Assembly: GCA_902777855.1 (NCBI GenBank)
Contig: CACYVN010000007.1
Coordinates: 1 to 64,000 of the forward strand
Length of the DNA: 64,000 nucleotides
Direction of reading: 5' to 3'
Origin: an uncultured bacterium
GTDB taxonomy: Bacteria; Cyanobacteriota; Vampirovibrionia; Gastranaerophilales; Gastranaerophilaceae
This document shows, one piece after another, positions 15,628 to 25,160 of the stretch. A program made the position numbers and the translations under genes. The notes beneath the pieces were generated by a model. It was not told the origin of the DNA. It worked only from the letters and a program-made list of their open reading frames with translations, and ran no database searches. Each line of letters starts with the position of its first letter. Within the stretch, counting starts at the first letter, position 1.

Positions 15628-17154
15628 ATGAATAAAAGAGTATTACTTTGTATTATGGACGGATGGGGAATTTCATCGGGTTCAGATAAATATGATGCTA
15701 CAAAATTGGCTCACCCCGTTAATGTGCCAAAATTAGAAAAAGAAGAAAAATTTATACAGATTCACGCTGATGGCGAAAATGTCGGTTTACCCGAAGGGCA
15801 AATGGGCAACAGCGAAGTCGGACACTTAAACCTTGGTGCAGGCAGAATTGTTTATCAGGATTTATCAAAAATAAATAATGCAATAAAAGATGGTTCATTT
15901 TTTAAAAACGAAAGATTTTTGAATGCTGTTGAACATGTCAAAAAATACAATTCTGCACTGCATATTTACGGACTGGTATCAACGGGCGGAGTTCATTCAT
16001 CTTTAGACCATGTTTTGGCATTGATTAAACTTGCGGCTCAAAACGGAATAGAAAAATTTTATGTACACGCTTTTCTTGATGGTCGTGATACTCCTCCGTC
16101 AAGTGCTTGTGAATACTTGCAAATTGTTGAAGATGAGCTTAAAAAATATAATCTTCCGCAGGTTGCAACTGCTATCGGGCGTTACTACATAATGGACAGA
16201 GATAATCGCTGGGAAAGAGTGGAAAAAGGCTACAATGCATTATTGTTAGGTGAAGGTAATCATTATTCAAGTGTAATAGAAGGAGTTAAGAAATCTTATG
16301 AAGAAGGAATCACAGACGAATTCGTTCTCCCTGTCATTGCAGGAGGCGATGAATCAAGAATACACGATAACGATGCAATCATATTCTTTAACTTCCGTCC
16401 GGATAGAGCAAGAGAAATCACCAAGGCAATTAACTTTGCTGATTTTACCGGATTTGACAGAAGAAAAGTCTTAAAAAATATTTTATACACGACAATGACA
16501 AGTTATGAAGCAACATTTAATTTTCCTGTTGCATTCCCGAAAGAAAAACTTGTCAATATTTTAGGTGATGTTTTGGAAGCAAACGGAATAAATCAGTTCC
16601 GTACGGCAGAAACAGAAAAATATGCGCATGTTACATTTTTCTTTAATGGCGGGATTGACCAGCCTCAGCCTCATGAAACAAGAGTTCTTGTTCCGTCACC
16701 AAAGGTTCCGACTTATGACATGCAGCCTGAGATGAGCGCACCTGAAGTTTGCGAAAACGTTTTAAAAGCGGTTAATGACCCGAAATATCAATTCATTTTG
16801 GTAAACTTTGCAAATCCTGATATGGTAGGGCATACAGGAGTTGTGGAAGCTGCAACAAAGGCTTGTAAAGTTGTTGATGAATGTGTAGGAAAAATTGCAG
16901 ATGCGTGCAAGCAAAACGGTGTTGTTATGCTTTTGACAGCCGATCACGGCAACTCTGAAACCATGGTTAATGAAGAAACGGGTAAACCGCATACCGCACA
17001 CACAACAAACCCTGTTCCGTTTGTTTTAATCAATGCACCGAAAGAAATTGAATTAAAACAAACAGGCAAACTTTGCGATGTAGCACCGACGGTTCTTCAG
17101 CTTCTCGGGATAGAGCAGCCAAAGGAAATGACAGGAATATCATTGATTAAATAG
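15628..17154 (+). CDS. gpmI: 2,3-bisphosphoglycerate-independent phosphoglycerate mutase
   Basis: It interconverts 3- and 2-phosphoglycerate in glycolysis via a phosphoserine intermediate. The 508-aa alkaline-phosphatase-superfamily protein has MDGWG with the metal Asp at residue 10, the nucleophile serine in NSEVGHLNLGAGR (about 61-73), DGRDTPPSS, and the C-terminal metal ligands NPDMVGHTG and TADHGNSE. Length is standard. AAGGGATAGG precedes the ATG. Together with pgk at 45730 it covers lower glycolysis in this window. Confidence 0.97.
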   Translation: MNKRVLLCIMDGWGISSGSDKYDATKLAHPVNVPKLEKEEKFIQIHADGENVGLPEGQMGNSEVGHLNLGAGRIVYQDLSKINNAIKDGSFFKNERFLNAVEHVKKYNSALHIYGLVSTGGVHSSLDHVLALIKLAAQNGIEKFYVHAFLDGRDTPPSSACEYLQIVEDELKKYNLPQVATAIGRYYIMDRDNRWERVEKGYNALLLGEGNHYSSVIEGVKKSYEEGITDEFVLPVIAGGDESRIHDNDAIIFFNFRPDRAREITKAINFADFTGFDRRKVLKNILYTTMTSYEATFNFPVAFPKEKLVNILGDVLEANGINQFRTAETEKYAHVTFFFNGGIDQPQPHETRVLVPSPKVPTYDMQPEMSAPEVCENVLKAVNDPKYQFILVNFANPDMVGHTGVVEAATKACKVVDECVGKIADACKQNGVVMLLTADHGNSETMVNEETGKPHTAHTTNPVPFVLINAPKEIELKQTGKLCDVAPTVLQLLGIEQPKEMTGISLIK

Positions 17155-17161
17155 GATTAAT

Positions 17162-20140
17162 ATGACTAAAAATACCGTTGACAACTTAAATATAGATTTT
17201 TCATTTAAGAAGAATAATGTAGATGAATTGTTCTTTAATTTGGGTGAAAGTCCTGACGGTTTCAAAAATAAGGATTTTCGCTACACTTTGAGTATGATTT
17301 ATCAGATTGTCGAGGATGAGTTTGCAGGGGTATTTTTAAGTCCGAATACACCTACAAGAAATACTAATTTCTATTTAATTAATAAAGAGGGCAAATATTC
17401 ATTTTTTGTTACTCCTACAAATAATTTCGAATATTACCTCAAATCAAAGGGATCACTATTCAGATTCCGTCCTGAGGAGCTTCCTGATGGCACACGAGGC
17501 TACTTTCTTGCGTGGGATGTTGTAATGGATTATTTTGGAGGGTTTGGCAATATTGTTGATTTTGAGGCACTGACCCCGACATTTATCTATTTCAATAAAC
17601 TCACTTACTTTGTTATGAAACTTATTGAAAAACTTTATTTTATCCCGACTGTTAAACGCCACGGGACAATGTTTCGTATAATTTATGAACCGATAATAAA
17701 CAGTACTCAAATGGCAAGAATTATCAACCAGTTTGAAGAATGCATGCCTGATGGTTTGTTCATAATCGGCGAAAAACCAAAAGATTTTATCTATGAATTT
17801 ATTTACACTTATCTGAATTATCTTGTGTATAAATTCCTCGGAATAAAGATGTTCCGTTTTAAAGATGTTCAGTCAGGAACTTATCTGCTTAAAGATTTAG
17901 AACGCAAAATCATGTTCAAAAACCGTGATTTGGCAGAAAGTTTTACAACTTGGTTTGATGAATTATATCTTGGCAAATACGATGTTATCCCGCTATTAAA
18001 AATCGAAAAACAAACCGATGAAATCTTTAGGCTTAAAGTTTATATTAAAAACAGGAAAACGGATGAGGAAGTTCTCATTGACAAACTTTACACAGACGAA
18101 GAAGTATTTGGAGCAAAAGCAAGTGATATTGCAAGAATAGTTGAAAAGCAATTAAATTACGCATTGCGTTACATGCCGGAACTTGAAGATTTGTTTGAAG
18201 ATGAAGATAAATTATATCTCGATTTTAATCTAAATGAAGTTTATCAGATAATTACAAAAACGGCTTACTATCTGCAAAAAGCACAAATTGAAGTTGTTTT
18301 ACCTGATGAACTCACAAATATTGTTATCCCGAGGGCATCAATCAATGCAAAGGTTAAATCAGCAAGGGCAGGTGAACTAACTGATATTTTCAACAGTAAT
18401 TCTGCAGGGAAATTATCATTAGACGATATTTTGGAATTTTCTTACGAAATTTCTATCGGGGATGAAAAATTATCTCTTGAAGAATTTGAAAAACTTACAA
18501 AAGAAAACAATGGCTTGATTAAGTTTAAGAATAAATATGTTCTTGTAGATAAAGACGAATCGAAAAAAATCTTTGAACAGATTGCAAAAACCAACCTTAA
18601 ATCAATGTCAAGAATGGAACTTATCCATGCATCACTGTCAAAACAATATGATCAGTACGATTTTGATTATGATGCCGCTTTTGCACGTGTTTTAGCCGAT
18701 TTTACAAAACCAGTAGATATTACTTTGCCAAAAGATTTAAACGGTGAATTAAGACCATACCAGCAGGTCGGTTTAAAATGGCTCTGGACAAATATTGCAA
18801 AAGGTTTTGGTGCCTGCATGGCTGATGATATGGGGTTAGGTAAAACTATTCAGGTTATAAGTCTTTTATTAAAAATGAAAGAGGAGAAAAAACTCAAAAA
18901 ACCTGTTCTTGTAATTTGTCCTACAACATTGATGGGCAACTGGATGAAAGAACTGCAGATGTTTGCTCCGAGTCTTGATGCGGTTATTTATCACGGAACA
19001 GACAGACAATTAGATGTTGCGCACGATGTAATTTTAACTACTTATGCCATCATGAGAATTGATGTTGAAGAACTTAAAAAACAGCCTTGGAGTGTCATTA
19101 TTGTAGATGAAGCACAAAATATTAAAAACCCAGATACTGCGCAGACTCTTGCAATTAAGATGCTAAAATCCGATGTCAAAATTGCGATGACCGGTACTCC
19201 TGTTGAAAATCGTTTGACAGAATTATGGAGTATTTTTGATTTTATCAATAAAGGTTATCTCGGTTCGCTCAGGGAATTTCAAAAGAGTTATGCAATTCCT
19301 ATCGAAAGATTTAAAGAACATTCAAGAGCCGGCAAACTCAAGATGTCTATTTCACCGTTTGTATTAAGACGTCTGAAAACCGATAAAAATGTCATTTCAG
19401 ACCTGCCTGAAAAAATGGTTCTCAACGAATACTGTTATCTGTCTAAACCACAGGCTGTTCTTTATGAAAAGACATTGAACGAAATGATGGAAAAAATCAG
19501 TGGATTTACCGGTGTTAACAGACGAGGAAATATTTTTAAACTCATTACCGCGCTCAAGCAAATCTGCAATCATCCGTATCAATTCCTTAAAACGGGTGAA
19601 ATGGGTGTCGAACTTTCAGGCAAAATGGCAAAATGCCTTGATTTGGTACAAAGTATTCTTGACCGAGGTGAAAAAACACTCATCTTTACGCAGTATAAAG
19701 AGATGGGAGACATTCTATGCAAGGTCATGGCACAGGAGTGTAACATTGAGCCGTTATTCTTCCATGGCAGTCTGACGGTACCCCAAAGGGAAGAAATTAT
19801 TGACAAATTCCAGAATGACCCCGATACAAAGGTAATGATATTGTCACTAAAAGCGGGCGGTACTGGGTTAAACCTTACAAGTGCAACAAATGTTATTCAT
19901 TACGACCTGTGGTGGAATCCTGCGGTTGAAGATCAGGCAACAGACAGAACCTACCGTATAGGGCAGGACAAAAATGTAATGGTTCACAGAATGATTACCT
20001 TAGGTACTTTTGAAGAAAAAATTGATGAGATGTTAAAATCCAAAAAAGAACTTGCCGATATGGCGGTTTACGAAGGCGAAAAGATTATAACCGAACTCAC
20101 AGACGAAGAAATTTACGAAATCTTTACCCTGTCTGCATAA
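17162..20140 (+). CDS. SNF2/RapA-family DEAD-box ATPase
   Basis: A 992-aa protein. The N-terminal about 520 residues form a large, poorly conserved domain, followed by a RecA-like pair: DDMGLGKTIQ (motif I) at about 555-564, DEAQ (motif II), MTGTPVENR (motif III), then the second lobe with LSLKAGGTGLNLTSA and TDRTYRIGQDK (motifs V and VI). Such proteins translocate on dsDNA and remodel protein-DNA or polymerase complexes; this length and N-terminus match the bacterial SNF2 group. It follows gpmI by 7 nt with TAGGATTAAT, so it is part of the same transcript. Confidence 0.92.
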   Translation: MTKNTVDNLNIDFSFKKNNVDELFFNLGESPDGFKNKDFRYTLSMIYQIVEDEFAGVFLSPNTPTRNTNFYLINKEGKYSFFVTPTNNFEYYLKSKGSLFRFRPEELPDGTRGYFLAWDVVMDYFGGFGNIVDFEALTPTFIYFNKLTYFVMKLIEKLYFIPTVKRHGTMFRIIYEPIINSTQMARIINQFEECMPDGLFIIGEKPKDFIYEFIYTYLNYLVYKFLGIKMFRFKDVQSGTYLLKDLERKIMFKNRDLAESFTTWFDELYLGKYDVIPLLKIEKQTDEIFRLKVYIKNRKTDEEVLIDKLYTDEEVFGAKASDIARIVEKQLNYALRYMPELEDLFEDEDKLYLDFNLNEVYQIITKTAYYLQKAQIEVVLPDELTNIVIPRASINAKVKSARAGELTDIFNSNSAGKLSLDDILEFSYEISIGDEKLSLEEFEKLTKENNGLIKFKNKYVLVDKDESKKIFEQIAKTNLKSMSRMELIHASLSKQYDQYDFDYDAAFARVLADFTKPVDITLPKDLNGELRPYQQVGLKWLWTNIAKGFGACMADDMGLGKTIQVISLLLKMKEEKKLKKPVLVICPTTLMGNWMKELQMFAPSLDAVIYHGTDRQLDVAHDVILTTYAIMRIDVEELKKQPWSVIIVDEAQNIKNPDTAQTLAIKMLKSDVKIAMTGTPVENRLTELWSIFDFINKGYLGSLREFQKSYAIPIERFKEHSRAGKLKMSISPFVLRRLKTDKNVISDLPEKMVLNEYCYLSKPQAVLYEKTLNEMMEKISGFTGVNRRGNIFKLITALKQICNHPYQFLKTGEMGVELSGKMAKCLDLVQSILDRGEKTLIFTQYKEMGDILCKVMAQECNIEPLFFHGSLTVPQREEIIDKFQNDPDTKVMILSLKAGGTGLNLTSATNVIHYDLWWNPAVEDQATDRTYRIGQDKNVMVHRMITLGTFEEKIDEMLKSKKELADMAVYEGEKIITELTDEEIYEIFTLSA

Positions 20141-20247
20141 CAATATTGGTGCGAAACCTCGTATCCTACTTGATTACGCAGACCTACTATTGTTTTGGGG
20201 CCGCATGCAATCCGTTCCTCCCCGATGGGGGGGGCAGGAGGGAAGTT

Positions 20248-20409
20248 TTACAACAAAAAGAAATTGTTACTGTAATCGGGTTTGAAATACTGCTTATGAA
20301 CCTTAAAATTTTGGTCTATAAATGACGGATAGTCGTCTTTTTTGTCTTTGAACTTACTCAGACCTACTGCTTCTACATCTTCTTTAAAGATAAAACTTAA
20401 CAATTCCAT
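20248..20409 (-). CDS. Small hypothetical protein, 53 aa
   Basis: Reading from the ATG at 20409 gives a 53-residue lysine/aspartate-rich protein ending in NNFFLL. A GGAGG sequence lies about 10 nt upstream of the ATG and an AT-rich promoter-like stretch further up, which supports a real gene. No homologue is recognised. It lies convergent to the SNF2 gene; 20141-20247 between them holds a GC-rich patch (a run of eight Gs near 20228-20235) and no ORF. Confidence 0.6.
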   Translation of the reverse strand: MELLSFIFKEDVEAVGLSKFKDKKDDYPSFIDQNFKVHKQYFKPDYSNNFFLL

Positions 20410-20491
20410 TGTACTAAACCTCCAAAAAATTTTTTGATTGTATAATGTATTTAATGAATGTTATTTAAAAGTCAAAAAAGGAGAATGAAAC

Positions 20492-20710
20492 ATGGCAGAA
20501 TTAGTAACAAAAGATATGAACATCATTGAAATTGCACAAAAACACCCTGAAAGTATTGAAATTTTCCACAAATACGGTTTGGGTTGTCTTGGCTGTGCGG
20601 CTGCAAGATTTGAAAACCTTGAAGCAGGCGCAAAAGTCCACGGCTTTGATGTAGATGCTATGGTAAACGACATTAACGCCGCAATCGAAGCAAACGAAAC
20701 AGAAGCGTAA
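20492..20710 (+). CDS. DUF1858 domain protein with a redox CxxC
   Basis: A 72-aa protein: VTKDMNIIEIAQKHPESIEIFHKYGLGCLGC. The GLGCLGC motif at about residues 31-37 is the signature of the DUF1858 family, found N-terminal to ScdA/YtfE di-iron repair proteins or free-standing next to redox enzymes. It is presumed to be a small redox or metal-handling protein. AAAAAAGGAG precedes the ATG. Followed by a long palindromic terminator. Confidence 0.85.
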   Translation: MAELVTKDMNIIEIAQKHPESIEIFHKYGLGCLGCAAARFENLEAGAKVHGFDVDAMVNDINAAIEANETEA

Positions 20711-20722
20711 ATAAAAATTAGG

Positions 20723-20785
20723 ATAAAAATCGGGAATTTTGTCATTCTGAATTTGTTTCAGAACCATAAAATTCCCGATTTTTAT
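20723..20785. terminator. 18-bp perfect palindromic terminator carrying the GTCATTCTGA repeat
   Basis: Bases 20723-20740 and 20768-20785 are perfect inverted copies (central AATCGGGAATTTT/AAAATTCCCGATT). The loop carries GTCATTCTGA and TTTCAGAA, which is also a palindromic core. It sits between convergent genes and has T-rich tails on both sides. A second terminator with the same core is at 37375-37428. Confidence 0.85.
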
Positions 20786-20800
20786 TTCAATAATTAATTT

Positions 20801-22837
20801 TTACGCAACTTCTTTGTTTAAAAAACCTGCCATTGTCGGTTTGCTTGATGGAATTAAGGGTGCCTGTTGTGCTTGTGTTTGGTTTTTAATTTTATTTTCT
20901 TCAGCTTTTCTTTTATCTGTCATTGCCTTACAAATATCAGTTAATGATATGATTAAACCAGGAACAAGAACTAATGTAGATAACGCACCAAAGAAACTGT
21001 TGCATGTCTTTGCCCTGTTGAGCAATTTATTTGGTTTTTTGAATAATTTATACAATTCATCAAGTTTTTCAGATTTATTAATTCCTGCAAAATGTAACGC
21101 ATCTTTTATTTCTGCAGATGTAGCCTTTTCATAAGTCTTTCCGGAATCTTTCAAAATATTATTTACTGCTTCTTTAATATTCTTATCATTAGCAAATGCT
21201 TTTTTAATATCACCGCCTGATTTTTCGATAAATTCCATAAATCCGTCAATTTTACCTTTATATTGGTGAATATTTGTGTATTTGGAATCAAGTTGTTTGC
21301 TTGAAAGTATCGAATGTCTTGTATCTGCAGGATTGAGATAATCCCATGTTTTTTGCAGCATATTGCGGCCTTCAAGATTTCTGCTGTTCAAAGCAAGTCC
21401 GGTTAATTTTGTGAACCCGTCCGAGAATAATCGCGCAAGAGCCTTCGCTCCAAATAATAAAGCGGTAAATGCTGTCATATCACGTACAAGGATTTCGCCG
21501 TAATCATATTTATCCTGAGCATGAACAAGTCTTGGAGGAATGCACGCACCGTATAATAATACTGCCATTGCATTTCCCTGAATAATAGGCCCGTTTAATT
21601 CAAAAATATCAGAAATTTTCTTCATCTTTGAACTGCCTACAACAGTATTACCGGCTTTTTCAAGAGCTGAAGAAAGACCTCCGAACGAGACCTGTCTATT
21701 TTCGACGGCATCTTGTGTTTTTTCAGTTGTACCATTTTGCAAAGCAGGTTCGTCATCATTCATTAAAGCCGGATTTTTACCGCCTGTACCCATATTATAT
21801 AACTTAGGAATCTGAGTATAGAACATTGCAACTGTTGCAAATAAACCGAGGTTAGTTAAAATTCTTGAGCCCATCCTTCTGCTTGTGAATTTTTTAACAA
21901 CTTCTGTCAAATCAGCATCTGCAGTTTTTTTCAAAGCTTCGTGAGTATTTTTAACCGCATCGCCAAAATAATTTCTCATTGCAGTTGTAAGTTCACCGAT
22001 ACTCCCGCTTTTAACCTTTCCGTCAGATGATAAAAGGTTAATTGTCATATCCCCGCTGGCACCACCGACATGACTTTTTCTCAGTCTCATAAAATCATCT
22101 TCAACAGAACCGATTTGAGCTAATTTTTCGGCACGAATTTTTCTATTTTTAAAACCTTTGTACTGTTGATTAATATCTTCTATTTGAATCTGTTTATCGG
22201 CATATTGCTGTGCCAATCCGTCAAGATCTTTAATCTTTATTGAATCAGGCTGCTCATTGATACTCTGATTCAATACACTTTTAAATACCTCTTTATAAAA
22301 GATTTTTCTGTCACCATTACCGGCTTTCAGAGCATCAGTATTGTTTTTTGCATATTCGGTAAAGATATTTCTAAATCCGTCTAAGTAATCTAATTTAACA
22401 CTGTTACCGGTACCATATTTCTTATTGATACCTTTTAGTAACAACCATGGAATGACAAACGCACTCGGACCAGTGATTACTTCACGTATGCCCTCTTTAC
22501 GAGCATAAGCCCAGTTGAGTTCACGTTTTGGCTGACCGTTTTTGTCAAGAATTTCATTTCCGTTTTGATCATGTTTTTTCTTACCGCCTCGGAAAAGACC
22601 TTTACCTACACGAGGGGCAATAAAACCTAATCCGTCCTGAATACAGAAAGATGCGGCAAATCCGCCTGCAGCAATGAAATCCATTAACCAAACGATAGGG
22701 TTAGGAGCTTTATATGCACCGGTAAAAGCAATGCCGCTCTGCGCATTATTATATTTGCGAGGGGCTTGTATATTTTCGGTTCGTTTTTGATTATTCTTTA
22801 CTGAACCTATATTCTGTCCTACTGATTTTACCTGCAT
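20801..22837 (-). CDS. Large lineage-specific membrane-associated protein
   Basis: A 678-aa protein. The N-terminal 40 residues are polar, followed by SGIAFTGAYKAP, the F-x-G motif of this lineage. Membrane-prone segments occur at about 52-72 (PIVWLMDFIAAGGFAASF), 112-125, 335-352 (NLGLFATVAMFYTQ), 428-445 (MAVLLYGACIPP) and 632-652 (FFGALSTLVLVPGLII). The layout matches the protein at 6860-9328, though the sequences are not obviously alignable by eye. No enzyme motif seen. Weak GGGATT precedes the ATG. Confidence 0.75.
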   Translation of the reverse strand: MQVKSVGQNIGSVKNNQKRTENIQAPRKYNNAQSGIAFTGAYKAPNPIVWLMDFIAAGGFAASFCIQDGLGFIAPRVGKGLFRGGKKKHDQNGNEILDKNGQPKRELNWAYARKEGIREVITGPSAFVIPWLLLKGINKKYGTGNSVKLDYLDGFRNIFTEYAKNNTDALKAGNGDRKIFYKEVFKSVLNQSINEQPDSIKIKDLDGLAQQYADKQIQIEDINQQYKGFKNRKIRAEKLAQIGSVEDDFMRLRKSHVGGASGDMTINLLSSDGKVKSGSIGELTTAMRNYFGDAVKNTHEALKKTADADLTEVVKKFTSRRMGSRILTNLGLFATVAMFYTQIPKLYNMGTGGKNPALMNDDEPALQNGTTEKTQDAVENRQVSFGGLSSALEKAGNTVVGSSKMKKISDIFELNGPIIQGNAMAVLLYGACIPPRLVHAQDKYDYGEILVRDMTAFTALLFGAKALARLFSDGFTKLTGLALNSRNLEGRNMLQKTWDYLNPADTRHSILSSKQLDSKYTNIHQYKGKIDGFMEFIEKSGGDIKKAFANDKNIKEAVNNILKDSGKTYEKATSAEIKDALHFAGINKSEKLDELYKLFKKPNKLLNRAKTCNSFFGALSTLVLVPGLIISLTDICKAMTDKRKAEENKIKNQTQAQQAPLIPSSKPTMAGFLNKEVA

Positions 22838-23035
22838 AATCCCTACTATATTTCAAAACCTGCTACATAATAGATAAAAACAATAAATTTGCCTAAATTG
22901 TCTTTTTTTTGGGTAATGTTTCAAAACTTTTACATTTATACACAACTGTTTTAAAACAAGTGTACTTATTATACTTAATCCAAAAATTTTTTTCAAGTTA
23001 TTTACTACATTTATAACATTTCTGTTACAAAACTT

Positions 23036-24352
23036 CTAAATTCTGTTATCAGAGAGGTATTTTTGTAAAGTTTTAATTGCTCTTTGCGACATTAGTTCGC
23101 CCTTTAATTTTTTATTTTTGCGTTCTTTTTGGGGCAGTTCTACATCCGGAATTATTCCCCAATTTGAATTTATTGGCTGAAAATGGTCGTTTTCTGGGTT
23201 TGTAATGTAATGAGTTAATGCTCCGAGCATGGTTTCTGATGGAAGCTCAAGCAAAGGCTCATTATTCAAAAATCTTGCCGTATTTATACCTGCCAAAAGT
23301 CCTGATGCAATAGATTCGGTGTAGCCTTCAGTTCCGGTTATCTGCCCTGCAAAAAACAAGTCTTTTCGTTCTCTTGTCTGCAAAGTAGGTTCAAGAAGTT
23401 TTGGCGAGTTTATAAAAGTATTTCTGTGCATAACACCATAGCGGACAATATTACAATCTTCAAGCCCAGGGATTGATTGCAAAAGTTCTTTTTGTGCTCC
23501 CCATTTTAAATTTGTCTGAAACCCGACAAGGTTAAAAAGTGTTTTTGCACTGTTATCCTGCCTTAATTGAACAACTGCATAATTTTTTTCACCCGTTCGT
23601 TTGTCAATGAGTCCGACGGGTTTCATCGGACCAAAGCGCAGAGTATCTTCCCCGCGGGATGCCAAAACCTCAATAGGCAGACAGCTTTCAAAAAATTTTG
23701 CACCTTTTTCAAAATCATGGCGCTCAATTCTTGGAGCATTGATTAAAATATTATAAAATTTTTCGTACTGCTCCTTATTCATCGGGCAATTAATATAAGA
23801 TGCCTCGCCCTTATCGTAGCGTGATGCCCAGAATGCAATGTCAAAATTTATGCTGTCACACTCAACTATCGGTGCTATTGCATCAAAAAAATGCAGATAT
23901 TCGCTTTTTGTAAATTCTTTTATACGATTAGCAAATTTATCACTTGTCAAAGGTCCTGATGCGATAATCGTCGGAGAATCGGGGATTTTTACAACTTCTT
24001 CCCTGATTAAATTTATGTTCGGATTGGATGTGATTTTTTCGGTTACGGTCTTAGAAAATTTATGGCGGTCGATTGCGAGGGCATTTCCTGCAGGAACTGC
24101 ACAATCTTTTGCAATTTCTATTAATTCTCCGCCTAAGATTTCCATTTCGTGTTTCAAAAGACCGCTGCCGTTTGTGATATCGTAACTGCCTAAAGAATTT
24201 GAGCAGACAAACTCGGCACAATCCTGCGTGGTATGAGCTCCTGTTTCAACATGTGGGCGCATCTCATATAAATTAACCTTAAATCCTCGTTTTGTAAGCT
24301 GCAGGGAGCACTCGCTGCCTGCCAAACCTGCTCCTATAACATTCACTTCCAT
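23036..24352 (-). CDS. trmFO: Folate-dependent tRNA (uracil-54-C5) methyltransferase
   Basis: It makes ribothymidine at tRNA position 54 using methylenetetrahydrofolate and FADH2. The 438-aa flavoprotein starts NVIGAGLAGSE (FAD-binding GxGxxG) and has YEMRP, the catalytic-region CAEFVCSNSLG with its cysteines (about 46-54), CPMNKEQYEKF, and GQITGTEGYTESIASG near the C-terminus. Length is standard. This enzyme is typical of Firmicutes, Cyanobacteria and relatives, replacing SAM-dependent TrmA. Confidence 0.97.
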   Translation of the reverse strand: MEVNVIGAGLAGSECSLQLTKRGFKVNLYEMRPHVETGAHTTQDCAEFVCSNSLGSYDITNGSGLLKHEMEILGGELIEIAKDCAVPAGNALAIDRHKFSKTVTEKITSNPNINLIREEVVKIPDSPTIIASGPLTSDKFANRIKEFTKSEYLHFFDAIAPIVECDSINFDIAFWASRYDKGEASYINCPMNKEQYEKFYNILINAPRIERHDFEKGAKFFESCLPIEVLASRGEDTLRFGPMKPVGLIDKRTGEKNYAVVQLRQDNSAKTLFNLVGFQTNLKWGAQKELLQSIPGLEDCNIVRYGVMHRNTFINSPKLLEPTLQTRERKDLFFAGQITGTEGYTESIASGLLAGINTARFLNNEPLLELPSETMLGALTHYITNPENDHFQPINSNWGIIPDVELPQKERKNKKLKGELMSQRAIKTLQKYLSDNRI

Positions 24353-24487
24353 GGTAAGAAAAGTTTATGACAAAGTTACAGGCATGTAAATAAGTTTAAC
24401 AAATTTACATAACCCCTCGACAAACGATTTTGTTTGATGTATGGTGGGGCTACACGCAGAAATATAAGTACAAAGGAGAATTTTATT

Positions 24488-24991
24488 ATGCAGATTATAT
24501 TGAAAAAAGATGTCCAGAACCTCGGTGAAGCAGGTGACATCATCAATGTTAAAGACGGTTATGCAAGAAACTTTTTGTTACCTCAAAATGTTGCAGAATT
24601 AGCAACTAAAGGTGCTTTGGAAAACAGAGAGAAAAATATTGCAAGAATTAAAGCTAAGCAGGAAAAATTAAATGCTGAAGCATTAGAAAAAGCTCAAAAA
24701 ATTGAAGAATTCGGCAAATTGGAATTGTCTGCAAAAGCAGGGGAATCAGGCAAATTGTTCGGTACTATTACAACCAAAAAGCTTGCTGAAGAACTTCTTG
24801 CTAAAACTGGTGTTGAAGTTGACAGAAAGTCAATTTCTCTTAATGCTCCGATTAACAAAATCGGCGAATTCAAAATGCTTATCAAATTGACTTCAAAAGT
24901 TAAATGCGAATTAGCAGTTGTAGTAACCGCTTCGGAAGTTGTTAAAGAAGCACTTGAAGAAGAACCGGCAACTGAAGAAGCTGCTGAATAA
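24488..24991 (+). CDS. rplI: 50S ribosomal protein L9
   Basis: A 167-aa protein from the ATG at 24488, chosen because AAAGGAG lies 9-10 nt upstream and the sequence then begins MQIILKKDVQNLGEAGD, the L9 N-terminus; an 18-codon in-frame opening before it is leader. The N-terminal rRNA-binding domain with GYARNFLLP at about 24-32, the long connecting helix and the C-terminal domain are all present, with a short acidic tail. It is not next to rpsF/rpsR here. Confidence 0.97.
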   Translation: MQIILKKDVQNLGEAGDIINVKDGYARNFLLPQNVAELATKGALENREKNIARIKAKQEKLNAEALEKAQKIEEFGKLELSAKAGESGKLFGTITTKKLAEELLAKTGVEVDRKSISLNAPINKIGEFKMLIKLTSKVKCELAVVVTASEVVKEALEEEPATEEAAE

Positions 24992-25000
24992 TTTTTATAT

Positions 25001-25140
25001 ACCCTCCCCTTGAGGGAGGGTGAAAATCTTTGATTTTCGGGTGGGGTAGATAAGTTATATTGACAGGTTTTACCCCGCCCCTAATTTTGCAACAAAAACA
25101 AAGTTTTTGGCAAAATTGTCCCCGCCCTCAAGGGGTGGGG
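25001..25140. repeat. Dispersed GC-rich hairpin repeat, two copies facing each other
   Basis: Bases 25001-25048 form two hairpins: ACCCTCCCC/GGGAGGGT and GAAAATC/GATTTTC, followed by GGGTGGGG. From 25072 to 25140 a second, inverted part runs CCCCGCCCC ... CCCCGCCCTC AAGGGGTGGGG. The first 48 bases match the copy inside the alcohol dehydrogenase gene (38292-38340) at about 40 positions, with compensatory changes in the second stem. The first hairpin also directly follows rplI and may end its transcript. Confidence 0.75.
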
Positions 25141-25160
25141 ATGTGAAAGGCAAAATTTGT

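Noticed and set aside
25107-25160. TTG start at 25107 for the MetE-like gene
   Set aside because: This extension is encoded by the dispersed repeat; the ATG at 25161 has GAAAGG upstream and begins the family homology.
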